Shown piece by piece: positions 44,343 through 53,576 of a DNA stretch of 64,000 nucleotides; positions within the stretch are counted from its first letter, which is position 1; each line of letters begins with the position of its first letter. Origin of the DNA: SIG603 sp044432645 (GTDB lineage Bacteria; Bacillota; Clostridia; Oscillospirales; Acutalibacteraceae); the NCBI GenBank assembly GCA_044432645.1, contig JAWXUM010000006.1, positions 1-64,000 on the forward strand, read 5' to 3'. Under the pieces are notes generated by a model. It did no database searches, was not told the origin of the DNA, and was given only the letters and a program-made list of their open reading frames with translations. The position numbers were made by a program, and so were the translations under genes.

Positions 44343-45653
44343 ATGAAAAGTAAACATTTGCGGAATAAAACTAGTGCAGCTACCTTATTTTTACAGGGAA
44401 TTTCAAGTATTATAATAGGTATTTTAATGATACAAGAAGTAACTATAATGAACTCTAAAATAAATTCTATAATAGTTTTTTCATTTTTAGGATTTACAAT
44501 TTTTTTGAACTTAGTTCAAATAGTAGTCTATTTTAAAAAAGGTTTTTCCCATATAAGGCACAATATTTTTATTTGCTTAGTAGCAATTGCAGTTATTTTT
44601 ATTTTTTATAGCAATATTGAAAATCTTCTTTTAATTATTCCTTTGGCTCTTATTTGGTGGTCCTTTACACTGTCACTTAGCAGTTTGATAAGTTTCTTTC
44701 AGTACAGAAAAGAAAAATCTTCTGCTCCATTTAGGTATTTAATCTCTGCACTTATGCATGCTGGGTTTGGAATTCCTTTTAGTTACCTGTCGTATAAACA
44801 TATGCGAGTTGGCTCTAGGCTTATTGCGCTTTACCTAATTTTGCTAGGTGTTACTTTAATTATCGACGCTTTGGCACAAGTTATGCCAAACAAAACAATA
44901 AATAATCTTAAAAATCACGTAAAAATTACTCCTCCATCTTTTTTAACAACTTTAATGCCATTGTCTTTAATAGACAATATAAATGAGTATTTTGAAAAGA
45001 ACGAAGAAGAAGAAATTCCACTGGTAATGAGAAGTTCTGACAAAAAGTCAAGGGTGGAAGTGCTTATACACTTTGCGCCGTCCTTAAAAGGCACTGGTGG
45101 GCATATTGACTTAGTTATAGACGGTACAATTATTTGTTACGGTACTTACGACAAGCAAGACATTAAACTTGGTGGAATTTTAGGAGCTGGTGTTTTTTAC
45201 GAAGTTTATAATAAGGACGATTACATTGATTACTGTGAAAAAGTAAAAAACGAAACTCTTTTCGGCTTTGAACTTGCTGTAACAGACGAAGAAACCGAAA
45301 AAATTATAGCAAAACTTGATGAATTTAAAAAACGTACTAGTCCTTGGAAGTGTAGGGCTCAAATTGCCAAAGAAAAAGGGGAAGACCCAAGCATTTACAC
45401 CGACAACCCTTGCAGGCTTTCTATGAGAACTGAAACAAAGTTTTTTAAATTTCATAGTGGTCGTTATAAATATTATTGGATTACAGGCGACAACTGCGTT
45501 AAATTTGTCGACGAACTTTTAAGGGCAACTGGAATTAAAACGATTTTTGCGGGTATCATTATTCCGGGAAGTTATTATACTTTTTTAAATGATGAGTTTT
45601 TAAAGGGTAACGGACTGGTTACTAGTAAAACAATATATATTCATTCAAAATAA
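44343..45653 (+). CDS. Membrane protein with HdeD-like N terminus and probable permuted papain-like domain
   Basis: 436 aa, function unknown. Residues 10-180 contain about six hydrophobic helices resembling DUF308/HdeD-type membrane domains. Residues 225-436 are soluble, with GGHIDLVIDG (H254, D256) and, 130 residues later, TGDNCVKFVDELL (C385). The order His then Cys fits circularly permuted NlpC/P60 or DUF4105-like thiol enzymes. This is inference from motif order only. GGAGG lies before the ATG; the gene ends at a strong shared terminator. Confidence 0.6.
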   Translation: MKSKHLRNKTSAATLFLQGISSIIIGILMIQEVTIMNSKINSIIVFSFLGFTIFLNLVQIVVYFKKGFSHIRHNIFICLVAIAVIFIFYSNIENLLLIIPLALIWWSFTLSLSSLISFFQYRKEKSSAPFRYLISALMHAGFGIPFSYLSYKHMRVGSRLIALYLILLGVTLIIDALAQVMPNKTINNLKNHVKITPPSFLTTLMPLSLIDNINEYFEKNEEEEIPLVMRSSDKKSRVEVLIHFAPSLKGTGGHIDLVIDGTIICYGTYDKQDIKLGGILGAGVFYEVYNKDDYIDYCEKVKNETLFGFELAVTDEETEKIIAKLDEFKKRTSPWKCRAQIAKEKGEDPSIYTDNPCRLSMRTETKFFKFHSGRYKYYWITGDNCVKFVDELLRATGIKTIFAGIIIPGSYYTFLNDEFLKGNGLVTSKTIYIHSK

Positions 45654-45656
45654 AAC

Positions 45657-45687
45657 AAAGGACGAGCACATTTTGTGTTCGTCCTTT
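45657..45687. terminator. Bidirectional terminator
   Basis: AAAGGACGAGCACA and GTGTTCGTCCTTT form a long stem around TTTT between two convergent genes. The core GGACGAGCACA matches the REP family, so this terminator may derive from a REP unit. Confidence 0.85.
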
Positions 45688-45692
45688 AATTA

Positions 45693-47135
45693 TTAGTCTA
45701 AGAAATAAATTGTCATATCACGTCTGCCAAAGCTAATACATTCTTGTTCAGTATCGTAATACAAGTCGATTAGTGCGTTACCAGCAAGTAAAGCGCCACC
45801 TGTGTCACCAGCTACTGCGTAACCGTAAACTACAGAACCAGATGTAATGTACATTTTTGTACCGTAAGGAATAATGCTAGGGTCAACTGCTACGACTCCA
45901 ACTTGAGCAACTCCACCTAAAGAAGTGGTGTTTCCAGTTGCTGTGTAGGCTGTACATTCGCCTGTAATAACAGATGAATAAGACACGGTATCGCCGTTGT
46001 AATCAACAAAAGTTAAGCTACTTGAAGAACTACTAGAGCTGTCTGTAGAGGTATCCGTAGTGCTATCAGTTGTGTTATCTGTAGAGGTATCAGTTGTACT
46101 ATCTTCTTTTACTTCTTTAGTTCCGTAAACAATAACTTTTGAAATTGGATCAATAACAACAGTTTCAGTAGTTTGAGATGTTTCTACTAATTGACCGTCA
46201 ATGTATTTTTCGGTATAAGTGATTTCTTTTTCACCGTTTTGTCCAATAGTAGTAATCTTACTTTCGCCTTCGTACATGTCGTCGCTGTAAGTTTTAACAG
46301 TGCTGTAAGAAACAGATTCGGTTTCAACTACATCAACATATTCAACAATACCAATATTGATAGTTAAATTAGTAGTAATTTCAAAATCTAAACTTGGTAC
46401 TACTTCGTCATCCTCATCAAGAACAATGCTTTGTTCTTCTAAAAAATCACCTACAGTAGTAGCAAATGAGTCATAACTTATAGTTTCGTTTTGATATTTT
46501 AAAGTTATGGAATTTTGTGTTTCAAGTGTAATTTCAAAGCCGTCTGTTACTAAACTTTCAAGGCTTTGACTTATAATATCGCCGTTTATAATGTCAATAT
46601 TTTGTTCTAGCAAAATATCTTCTACCACAGTGCTGTAAGTGCTTACTTGATTGGTTTCGCCGTTTAAAATAATTGTTCCGTTTAGGCAGTAGTTGATATT
46701 TATGTCAATATCGGCATCAACAACTAAGTCCAAAGACTCGCTAACAATGTCATCATCGCTAATAACAAAATTTTCTCTAGCAAGAATATCACCTAAAACT
46801 TCGCCCTCGTACGCTTTTAAAAAAGTAATTCCGGTTCCATCGTCAACCGATATATCAACAGCTCTCATAACAGTTAAAGTTACGCCCTCTTTTGTAAAAG
46901 TGTCGTCTTCTTCTAAATCTTCCATGCCTTGCTCGACAGCTTCTTCAATAATATTTACACTATTGGCAGAAAGCAATGAGAACTTATACACATCATTGCC
47001 GTCAATAACAAGATATTCCAAAGTGTTTGCCATTACAGAAAATATAGAACCTACAGAAATAGCTATGACTAATAGAACAATTGTGACAAATTTACCCGTG
47101 TGAGGTTTCTTTTCCACTTTGTATCGATGTTTCAT
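45693..47135 (-). CDS. YabE-like cell-wall protein with G5 and 3D domains
   Basis: 480 aa. N-terminal membrane anchor (about 15-37), then three DUF348-like ubiquitin-type repeats (about 40-255), a G5 domain (YVDVVETESVSYSTVKTYSD onward to 345), a Ser/Thr/Asp-rich linker (350-375) and a C-terminal 3D domain with the three Asp motif positions (VAVDPSIIPYGT, VAGDTGG, LIDLYYD). Such proteins are peptidoglycan-active, often lytic transglycosylase-like, related to Bacillus YabE and resuscitation factors. AAGGAG precedes the ATG; a good promoter lies upstream. Confidence 0.9.
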   Translation of the reverse strand: MKHRYKVEKKPHTGKFVTIVLLVIAISVGSIFSVMANTLEYLVIDGNDVYKFSLLSANSVNIIEEAVEQGMEDLEEDDTFTKEGVTLTVMRAVDISVDDGTGITFLKAYEGEVLGDILARENFVISDDDIVSESLDLVVDADIDININYCLNGTIILNGETNQVSTYSTVVEDILLEQNIDIINGDIISQSLESLVTDGFEITLETQNSITLKYQNETISYDSFATTVGDFLEEQSIVLDEDDEVVPSLDFEITTNLTINIGIVEYVDVVETESVSYSTVKTYSDDMYEGESKITTIGQNGEKEITYTEKYIDGQLVETSQTTETVVIDPISKVIVYGTKEVKEDSTTDTSTDNTTDSTTDTSTDSSSSSSSSLTFVDYNGDTVSYSSVITGECTAYTATGNTTSLGGVAQVGVVAVDPSIIPYGTKMYITSGSVVYGYAVAGDTGGALLAGNALIDLYYDTEQECISFGRRDMTIYFLD

Positions 47136-47219
47136 AAAAACTCCTTGATTATTACAATAAAATTATAGCTTGACTATAATTAATATATATTATACTCGTC
47201 CACATTTAAGTACTTAAAA

Positions 47220-47248
47220 AGTATATTAGAAAAAACGTAAATTGTCAA
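47220..47248 (-). promoter_or_regulatory. Promoter of the yabE-like gene
   Basis: Leftward TTGACA (complement of 47243-47248), a 17-bp spacer and TATACT (complement of 47220-47225). The leader is about 75 nt. A TATAAT nearer the gene lacks a matching -35. Confidence 0.7.
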
Positions 47249-47809
47249 GATTTATAAACTGTGTTTTTTGTATAGTTTGTACAAATATGTAAATTTATCA
47301 ATTTAAATAAAATTCTATTTTTGTATATTTTTGTTATCTTTTGCTAAAAATTTGTGTTTTTTTGTACTATTTTACTTAATTTATGTTTTTGACTTTCAAA
47401 AACATTTGGGAAATGTGTAGAAAAAGATAAGTTTAATGTACAATTAGGAGATATAAAATACACTTAAAATGTATAAATATACTCAATTTTAACCAAATTA
47501 TGTATGATTTTATATTTATTATGAATTTAAAATCATTTATGGTGTATATCCACTTACGTTTAAGACACTATATAATGAAAGTTTTTAGTAGTTTTTACAA
47601 TTAAAACACAAGATATATGTAAACTATTATGAACTTTATTATATTTATTAAAAATAGGGATTATTTTAGTCTTTGCTGCCACTTTTGGGGTGATTTTTGC
47701 ATTATATACATTATCTTTCTCCATTTTTAACAAAAATAAACTTAATTTAGGGGATGGTTATAATGGGAGTAAATATTTTAGTTAATAGTTGATAGAGTTG
47801 TGGTTATTA
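47249..47809. other. Long AT-rich intergenic stretch
   Basis: 561 bp with no convincing gene, riboswitch or repeat. One open frame at 47633-47785 (+) reads as a single hydrophobic helix plus a polar tail, but it has no start codon or ribosome site. Confidence 0.5.
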
Positions 47810-48553
47810 CTATATTAGCCCGGCTATATTGGTAAGCACTAATGACAAGCCTGAGCAAATTAGTAAAATAATAACTATATTTTTTGTTGTTTTCTCTTTT
47901 ATAACAGTTGAAAGTTTCATTCCAAACACAAGCCCTAAAAGCATAAAGGGGATAAGCATAAGGCTAGTTTTAAAAATATCAAAAGTTATTATGCCGATAT
48001 ATATGTAAAAAATTATTCTAAAAATATTATCTGCAATAAAAACAACGCAGATGTTACCTTTAAATTCTTGTGTATTTTTTGTTGTTCTGCCAACATAAGC
48101 TGCAAGCATGGCGCCAATACCGTACATTCCACAGCAAAAACCAGCAACTAATCCGATTATACCTAGTAGCAATTTAGAGCTTTTTTGTGGCTTTGTAATT
48201 CTTTCTCTGAAAAACATTTCAATGCCAATTGCGATAACAAGCAGTCCGAAAATTATTTTAACTGTAACGGCATCGCCTGTTTTAAGCCACAAAACACCAG
48301 GAATGGAGCCAAGTATAACAAGAATGGTTAGAGGCACACAAACCTTTGGGTCAATAGATTTGCGTTCTTTCCACATAATAATAACATTTGATGGAAAAGA
48401 CAGCATTAAATCCATTGGAGTTATTGAAATGTTATCGACTTTAAAGCCTAGCAAAGTACCAAAAAACATAGAATTACCAAAACCAGACATACCCTTAACA
48501 ATAAATGACAAAAAAGTCACAATTGCCATGTAAGCAAATAAATTTATTTCCAT
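47810..48553 (-). CDS. TauE/SafE family sulfite exporter-like membrane protein
   Basis: 247 aa with seven to eight hydrophobic helices and the family openings FIVKGMSGFGNSMFFG and GFCCGMYGIGAM. Members move sulfur or organic anions such as sulfite or sulfoacetate; substrate unknown. AAGGAG lies before the ATG. It is 18 bp after the GT2 gene, last in the leftward exopolysaccharide-type cluster, though no functional link is evident. Confidence 0.88.
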   Translation of the reverse strand: MEINLFAYMAIVTFLSFIVKGMSGFGNSMFFGTLLGFKVDNISITPMDLMLSFPSNVIIMWKERKSIDPKVCVPLTILVILGSIPGVLWLKTGDAVTVKIIFGLLVIAIGIEMFFRERITKPQKSSKLLLGIIGLVAGFCCGMYGIGAMLAAYVGRTTKNTQEFKGNICVVFIADNIFRIIFYIYIGIITFDIFKTSLMLIPFMLLGLVFGMKLSTVIKEKTTKNIVIILLICSGLSLVLTNIAGLI

Positions 48554-48571
48554 AAAATCTCCTTAGAATTA

Positions 48572-49321
48572 TTACAATTTATGATTAATAACACCGAAAA
48601 AAGCGTAAACTACAAAAAGAAAAATTGCTTTTATCGGGTTTACTCCGTGTTTTAAAAGTGAGTTGTAGTGCATTTTTGCTGATTTAATTTTATTTCCACT
48701 TTTAGAGTTTTGATTCAGCCTGTAGTTAGTGTACACTTCGCTTAAGCCAATAGCGTTAGTGTGCTGTTTTAAAACATCAAGCCAAAATATATAGTCCTCA
48801 TGAAAATTGCCACTTTGCATAGTGAATTTTTTTGCAATTTCAGTTTTTATAATTGCTGATGACATAGCTATTGAATTGTGTATTAACATACTATTATAAG
48901 TAATGCACTTTTCAGGTGCAATTATTTTTCCAGTAGTTTTTCCGTTAAAATCTATTAACTCCCTTGCTGTACAGCAAATGTTAGCATCATTTTTTTTAAG
49001 TATTTCTAGCTGTTGAGCTAGTTTTCCACTAAGCCAAATATCGTCGCAGTCCAAAAAAGCTACATACTTTGTATCAGCCATTTTAATGGCCAAATTCCTA
49101 CAGTATGCAACTCCTTTATTTTGATGTAAATCGACAAGCGTTATTTTGGGATTGTCAAATTCATTTTTGCATTGCTTGACAATTTCTACGCTTTTATCGG
49201 TGGAGCAATCGTTAACCACAATAAGTTTAACAGGCACGTTTTGAATTGCCACCGATTTTATAGCATCTTTTATGAATTTTTCTCCGTTAAAAACAGGCAT
49301 TATTACAGAAACTTCAGTCAA
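48572..49321 (-). CDS. Family 2 glycosyltransferase
   Basis: 249 aa GT-A fold enzyme. TTG start at 49321 gives MTEVSVIMPVFNGEKFIKDA, the usual GT2 opening. VNDCSTDKS and FLDCDDIW provide the nucleotide-sugar and metal sites. It likely adds a sugar in surface polysaccharide synthesis, since the gene upstream is a polyprenyl-phosphate sugar transferase. The ribosome site is weak; the gene starts 2 bp after the sugar transferase stop. Confidence 0.9.
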   Translation of the reverse strand: MTEVSVIMPVFNGEKFIKDAIKSVAIQNVPVKLIVVNDCSTDKSVEIVKQCKNEFDNPKITLVDLHQNKGVAYCRNLAIKMADTKYVAFLDCDDIWLSGKLAQQLEILKKNDANICCTARELIDFNGKTTGKIIAPEKCITYNSMLIHNSIAMSSAIIKTEIAKKFTMQSGNFHEDYIFWLDVLKQHTNAIGLSEVYTNYRLNQNSKSGNKIKSAKMHYNSLLKHGVNPIKAIFLFVVYAFFGVINHKL

Positions 49322-49323
49322 GT

Positions 49324-49761
49324 TTAATCTCTCTTTTCTTTTATAGCAGTTATTTGGTCGTCGTCAACGCCTTCACTTGTTTCTTTAGCAGCTAAAATTC
49401 TAACTGTTTTTAAAATCAGCTCTAAATCCAGCATTAAACTTTGCTGTTCTATATAAAATAAGTCAAGTTTTAATTTGTCGTAAGGCGTTGTGTTATACTT
49501 TCCAAAAACTTGCGCATAACCTGTAAGCCCAGCTTTAGCCATTAACCTAAAATCGAATTCTGGTATTTCTTTTTTGTATTGTTCTGCAATTTCAGGGCGT
49601 TCTGGTCGTGGGCCAACTACGGACATTTCGCCTTTGATGATATTAATAATTTGTGGAAGTTCATCAAGGTGAGTAAGCCTTAAAATTTTACCAATTGGTG
49701 TAATTCTGTCGTCATCTTTTTTTGCAAGTTGAGCGCCTTTTACTTCGCTGTCGGTTTTCAT
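49324..49761 (-). pseudogene. 3' part of frameshifted sugar transferase
   Basis: Encodes the C-terminal half of a bacterial sugar transferase (WcaJ/PglC-type core): LTHLDELPQIINIIKGEMS, VVGPRPERPE and GLTGYAQVFGKY. Its apparent ATG is the Met of the conserved IYKFRSM motif, which is otherwise encoded just upstream in this same frame. It therefore continues the gene at 49758-50690 after a one-base shift. If the base is missing in the organism, the enzyme that starts polysaccharide synthesis is inactive. Confidence 0.85.
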
Positions 49762-50690
49762 ACTTCTAAATTTATATATTTCGAAAATTTACCGTTAAAA
49801 GTAAGCCTTTTTTGCTTGTAAAAAACAGGGCCACCGTCGTAAAGTTTAATAATTAACGAGGAAATTATCATAAATGGTAAAGTCACAATTGCAACTGGTA
49901 TAATAACAACTAAATCCATAATTCTTTTTATAATTTGATTTTGCATACTAATTCCACGGTTTTTACAAATTAACAAAGGGGAATCGAAAGTGTTGTTTTT
50001 TACAGCACCTGACATAATAACATCTGAAATTTTAGGCGCAACGTAAACTCTTATTGAATTTTCAAAGCAGAATTTTAAAATATCATTCCTAGTTTCACTT
50101 GGTAAATCGCAAATTAGTATAGATTCGTATTGTTTAATACGCTCGGTTACAATTTCTATGCCCATATTAATATTAATGTATTCGCAAAGGCTGTATTTGT
50201 CTTCTCTTTTTTTCATTTTGCTAATTAAATGGTCGGGGTCAAACTTGCCGTAAACCATTAACATTTTGCGTGGTGGATACATTTGTTGGTGCAAAGATTT
50301 TGCTATAATTGTCCAAGCTATAACACACACAAAGTCGAAAATTGTAAGCCAAATTAAAGGCCTTATAAACGGAAAACTACGGTTTAAAAGTGCTATTTGT
50401 AAAAAAGTGAAACCGTTAACCATAAGCACAGTTAAACACTGCGAATATATTATGTCTATAATTTTCCAGTCGCCTATATTTTTTGTGCCGTAAACTTTCA
50501 TGAAAATATACAGCATAAAAGCGTAAATAGCAATAACTAGCCAGTTACCTTTGTTCCAAAAAGGGTCAGGAATTGTAAGGGCATAATACGCAGTCCATGT
50601 CATACTATATAAATATGTTAATACAAAAATTATAACTAAAGTTAGCAAATTAGAGATTAATCCTTTAAATTGGTTTCGTTTTAATTTCAT
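49758..50690 (-). pseudogene. 5' part of frameshifted polyprenyl-phosphate sugar transferase
   Basis: Start at ATG 50690 (AAAGG upstream), MKLKRNQFKG. Several membrane helices in the first 130 residues, then a CoA-binding-like domain, then the catalytic start IKLYDGGPVFYKQKRLTFNG. The frame then breaks near 49785: the expected KIFEIYKFRSM is in the -1 frame, and this reading stops after FSKYINLEV. One A missing from the AAATTTT run would explain it. The intact product would attach a sugar phosphate to undecaprenyl phosphate. Confidence 0.85.
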
Positions 50691-50721
50691 AATATAGCCT
50701 TTCTTTTTATTATTACCCTTT

Positions 50722-50750
50722 AATATACCATATATTAACAAACTTTTCAA
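50722..50750 (-). promoter_or_regulatory. Promoter of the sugar transferase-GT2-tauE cluster
   Basis: Leftward TTGAAA (complement of 50745-50750), a 17-bp spacer and TATATT (complement of 50722-50727). Confidence 0.6.
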
Positions 50751-50845
50751 CCAATTTTAGTTTAAAACTTTTATATATTTTACACTATTGCTATTAATTT
50801 TTCTATATGTTATAATTTGGTTATTATTATTAAGGAAGTGTATTT

Positions 50846-52003
50846 ATGTTACTGATTAAAAATGCAAATTTACTAAATATGGCTGGAATTGAATACGAAA
50901 TATGCGATATTTTAGTTGATGATGGCAAAATTCAATTTATAGGCAAATTTGATGAAAACGACTACCCTGATGCTCAAATTATTGATGCAGAAAACAAGCT
51001 TGTAACTCCTGGCCTTGTAGATGGTCACTGTCATGTTGGTCTTTACCAAGACGGTGCTTTGTGGGCTGGAGCTGACGGCAACGAAATTACTGACCCTATT
51101 GTACCTCATATGAAAGGCATTGACGCTGTTAAACCTCAGGACATTGCTTTTAGCGAAGCTTTAGACGCTGGTATAACAACAGTTGTTACAGGCCCTGGTA
51201 GTGGCGAAGTTATAAGTGGTACTTTTACAGCTTTAAAAACTTGTGGTAAAACTGTTTATGACATGATTATCAAAGAAGAAGTTGCTATGAAAATTGCTTT
51301 AGGCGAAAATCCTAAACGTTGTTTTGGTGAAAAAGGTAAAATGCCTTGCTCAAGAATGGGTACTGCTGCTATTTTAAGAGAAGCTTTGACAAAAGCGAAA
51401 ATTTATCATGATGAAATTCAAATTGCTAAAGAAGACGAAAGTAAAACTGCTCCTAAATTCGATGCAAAACTTCACAGCTTAATGAGAGTATTTGACTCAA
51501 TGCCTGTAAAAATACATGCTCACCAACAAGATGACATAGTAACTGCAATTAGAATGATGGAAGATTTCGGTTTGCATGGCACTGTTGACCACTGCACCGA
51601 GGGTTATTTAATCCCTGAAATTCTAAAAGAGAAAAATCAAAATATTATCATAGGTCCAACACTTGGCGAGCGTTCTAAATTTGAGCTTGTAAACAAAAGC
51701 TTTAAAGGTGGCAAGGTTTATCAAGACTTTGAAATTCCTTTTGCTCTTATGACTGATCACCCTGTTATTCCACTAAAACATACCTTAGCACAAGCTGCTA
51801 TGTATGTAAAAGAGGGTGTAGACCCTGTTGTAATGCTTAAAGCACTTACTATTAATCCTGCTAAATTTGCTGAAATTGACGACCGTGTTGGTTCTATCGA
51901 AACAGGCAAAGATGCAGACATTGTTATTTGGTCTGGCGACCCTTTCCACTACATGACAGACGCTGAAACTATTATTATGGACGGTAAAATTGTTAAAGGT
52001 TAA
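50846..52003 (+). CDS. Amidohydrolase family protein
   Basis: 385-aa metal-dependent hydrolase. The HxH motif is H61-C-H63 (LVDGHCHVGLY); KIHAHQQDD and GTVDHCTEG give further His ligands and MTDHPV the catalytic Asp; the C-terminal strand domain has VGSIETGKDADIVIWSG. Closest in pattern to imidazolonepropionase-like amidohydrolases; the substrate is unknown. AAGGAAG precedes the ATG. The DUF5060-type gene follows 12 bp later, so the two share a transcript. Confidence 0.88.
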   Translation: MLLIKNANLLNMAGIEYEICDILVDDGKIQFIGKFDENDYPDAQIIDAENKLVTPGLVDGHCHVGLYQDGALWAGADGNEITDPIVPHMKGIDAVKPQDIAFSEALDAGITTVVTGPGSGEVISGTFTALKTCGKTVYDMIIKEEVAMKIALGENPKRCFGEKGKMPCSRMGTAAILREALTKAKIYHDEIQIAKEDESKTAPKFDAKLHSLMRVFDSMPVKIHAHQQDDIVTAIRMMEDFGLHGTVDHCTEGYLIPEILKEKNQNIIIGPTLGERSKFELVNKSFKGGKVYQDFEIPFALMTDHPVIPLKHTLAQAAMYVKEGVDPVVMLKALTINPAKFAEIDDRVGSIETGKDADIVIWSGDPFHYMTDAETIIMDGKIVKG

Positions 52004-52015
52004 GGGTAAGATAAT

Positions 52016-53530
52016 ATGACTACTAAAAAATTTGAAATACTTGATATTAAATTTACTGCAAAAACAACTAGAAATCCTTTTTGTGAAGTCGATTTTTATG
52101 CTATTGTAAAAAGCTCTGCTGATGACAAAGGAATTAAAATTCATGGTTTCTATAACGGTGGTGACGAGTATATACTTCGTTTCAATTTCAATGAAATTGG
52201 TGAATATAGCTATACAACACATTCTGATATTCGTGATTTAGACGGACATACTGGTACGGTTACAGTAATTGAAAATGATGATACTTCAAAACACGGACCT
52301 CTTGTTTTAAACGACAAAAACAAAAATAGAATTTATCACTACGACGGCACTCATTACAACCTTTGTGGGTTTGAGTGTGACTGGCTTTTTGCTATTAGTT
52401 ATGATGATAAAGAGAAGTTAACTAAAACAAAACGTCTTGCAAAAGAGCTTGCTGAAAATAAACTTAATCATGTAATAATGAATGTTTACGCTTATGATAT
52501 TCAGTGGGAAAAAGACCCTCGCATTATGCCCGAGCATGAGCAAGGCGAAAGAAACGACATTTTTCCTTTTGGTGGAAGCAATGTAGAGCCTGATTTCACA
52601 ACTTTAAACGTTGATTTTTTCAAGCATTTGGATAATGTAATCTCAATTCTTGATAAAGAAAATATAGTTTCTCATTTAATGATTTACGTATGGAACAAAA
52701 AAGTTAACTGGCCTGAATGCTCATCTAAATGGGATAACATGTATTTTGACTATGTTGTTAAGCGTTATGGTGCGTTTTCTAACATTATGTGGGACGTTAG
52801 TAAAGAAGCTTTAAGCTACGGCTATTGTGATATGGACTACATTGTAGAAAGAACAGTTCGCCTTAAAAAGCTTGACGCATTTAAAAGACTTGTTACAGTA
52901 CATGATTATCAGTTCTGTGAAACTTTTCCTACTCTTGTTGATGTTATATCTACTCAAACATGGCTTTATGACATACATGCAGTAATGCTTGGTCTTGCAA
53001 GTAAACACCCAGATAAACCTGTTTTCAACCTTGAGCACGGTGGTTACGAAGAGGGTGATTATTCTGTATTTACAGGAACTTACACAAATGCAGAACATTG
53101 TTTAAGACGTAATTATGCGATTTTATTTGCTGGAACTTATTCTTGCTATTACTGGCAACCAATTTCTTGGAGTGCCACAATGATGCCTTGGGAAGCTAAA
53201 ATCAAACCTCATTTTGAGTATTATAAATATATGAATGAATTCTTCATTGAAAATGAATATGAAACTTTAGCACCAGCCGAAAAGCTTGGTCAAGGTGGAT
53301 ATTACTTAGCAAATAAAGATTTAAGTAAGATTTTAATTTATTGCCATGGTGATGTTTTTCACGCTACTTTACCTGCTAGTGGTGCTTTAGATGGCAAAGA
53401 GTGTACTTATAAATGCTTCAATATATATACTGGTGAATATAGCGAAGAAAAAAACATGAAACTAACTCGTTGGAACTCATTTGTCCCAGCTTTTGATAAC
53501 GACTGTATAGTAGTAGTTGATGTTAAATAA
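52016..53530 (+). CDS. DUF5060-type glycoside hydrolase-like protein
   Basis: 504 aa. N-terminal immunoglobulin-like DUF5060-type domain (about 1-85), a TIM-barrel (about 100-400) resembling DUF4038/clan GH-A enzymes, and a C-terminal beta domain (about 415-504). Candidate catalytic residues are E264 (MWDVSKEA) and E340 (VFNLEHGGYE). There is no signal peptide, so it would act on imported oligosaccharides. The domain call is from recalled architecture. The gene ends in a strong hairpin terminator shared with convergent parB. Confidence 0.75.
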   Translation: MTTKKFEILDIKFTAKTTRNPFCEVDFYAIVKSSADDKGIKIHGFYNGGDEYILRFNFNEIGEYSYTTHSDIRDLDGHTGTVTVIENDDTSKHGPLVLNDKNKNRIYHYDGTHYNLCGFECDWLFAISYDDKEKLTKTKRLAKELAENKLNHVIMNVYAYDIQWEKDPRIMPEHEQGERNDIFPFGGSNVEPDFTTLNVDFFKHLDNVISILDKENIVSHLMIYVWNKKVNWPECSSKWDNMYFDYVVKRYGAFSNIMWDVSKEALSYGYCDMDYIVERTVRLKKLDAFKRLVTVHDYQFCETFPTLVDVISTQTWLYDIHAVMLGLASKHPDKPVFNLEHGGYEEGDYSVFTGTYTNAEHCLRRNYAILFAGTYSCYYWQPISWSATMMPWEAKIKPHFEYYKYMNEFFIENEYETLAPAEKLGQGGYYLANKDLSKILIYCHGDVFHATLPASGALDGKECTYKCFNIYTGEYSEEKNMKLTRWNSFVPAFDNDCIVVVDVK

Positions 53531-53534
53531 ACAG

Positions 53535-53563
53535 AAAGCAGTGATGAATTTCATCACTGCTTT
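53535..53563. terminator. Terminator between the DUF5060-type gene and parB
   Basis: AAAGCAGTGATGA and TCATCACTGCTTT flank a short loop, followed by a T run on the rightward strand. On the leftward strand it may also help end parB. Confidence 0.9.
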
Positions 53564-53576
53564 TTTGTTGGCTTTT

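Noticed and set aside
47497..47601. 34-codon ORF in the yabE-tauE gap
   Set aside because: No ribosome site, AT-rich composition and no recognisable features.
49758..49800. Programmed -1 frameshifting in the sugar transferase
   Set aside because: The 0-frame AAA TTT arrangement is not an X-XXY-YYZ slippery heptamer and no downstream structure is apparent; mutation or sequence error is simpler.
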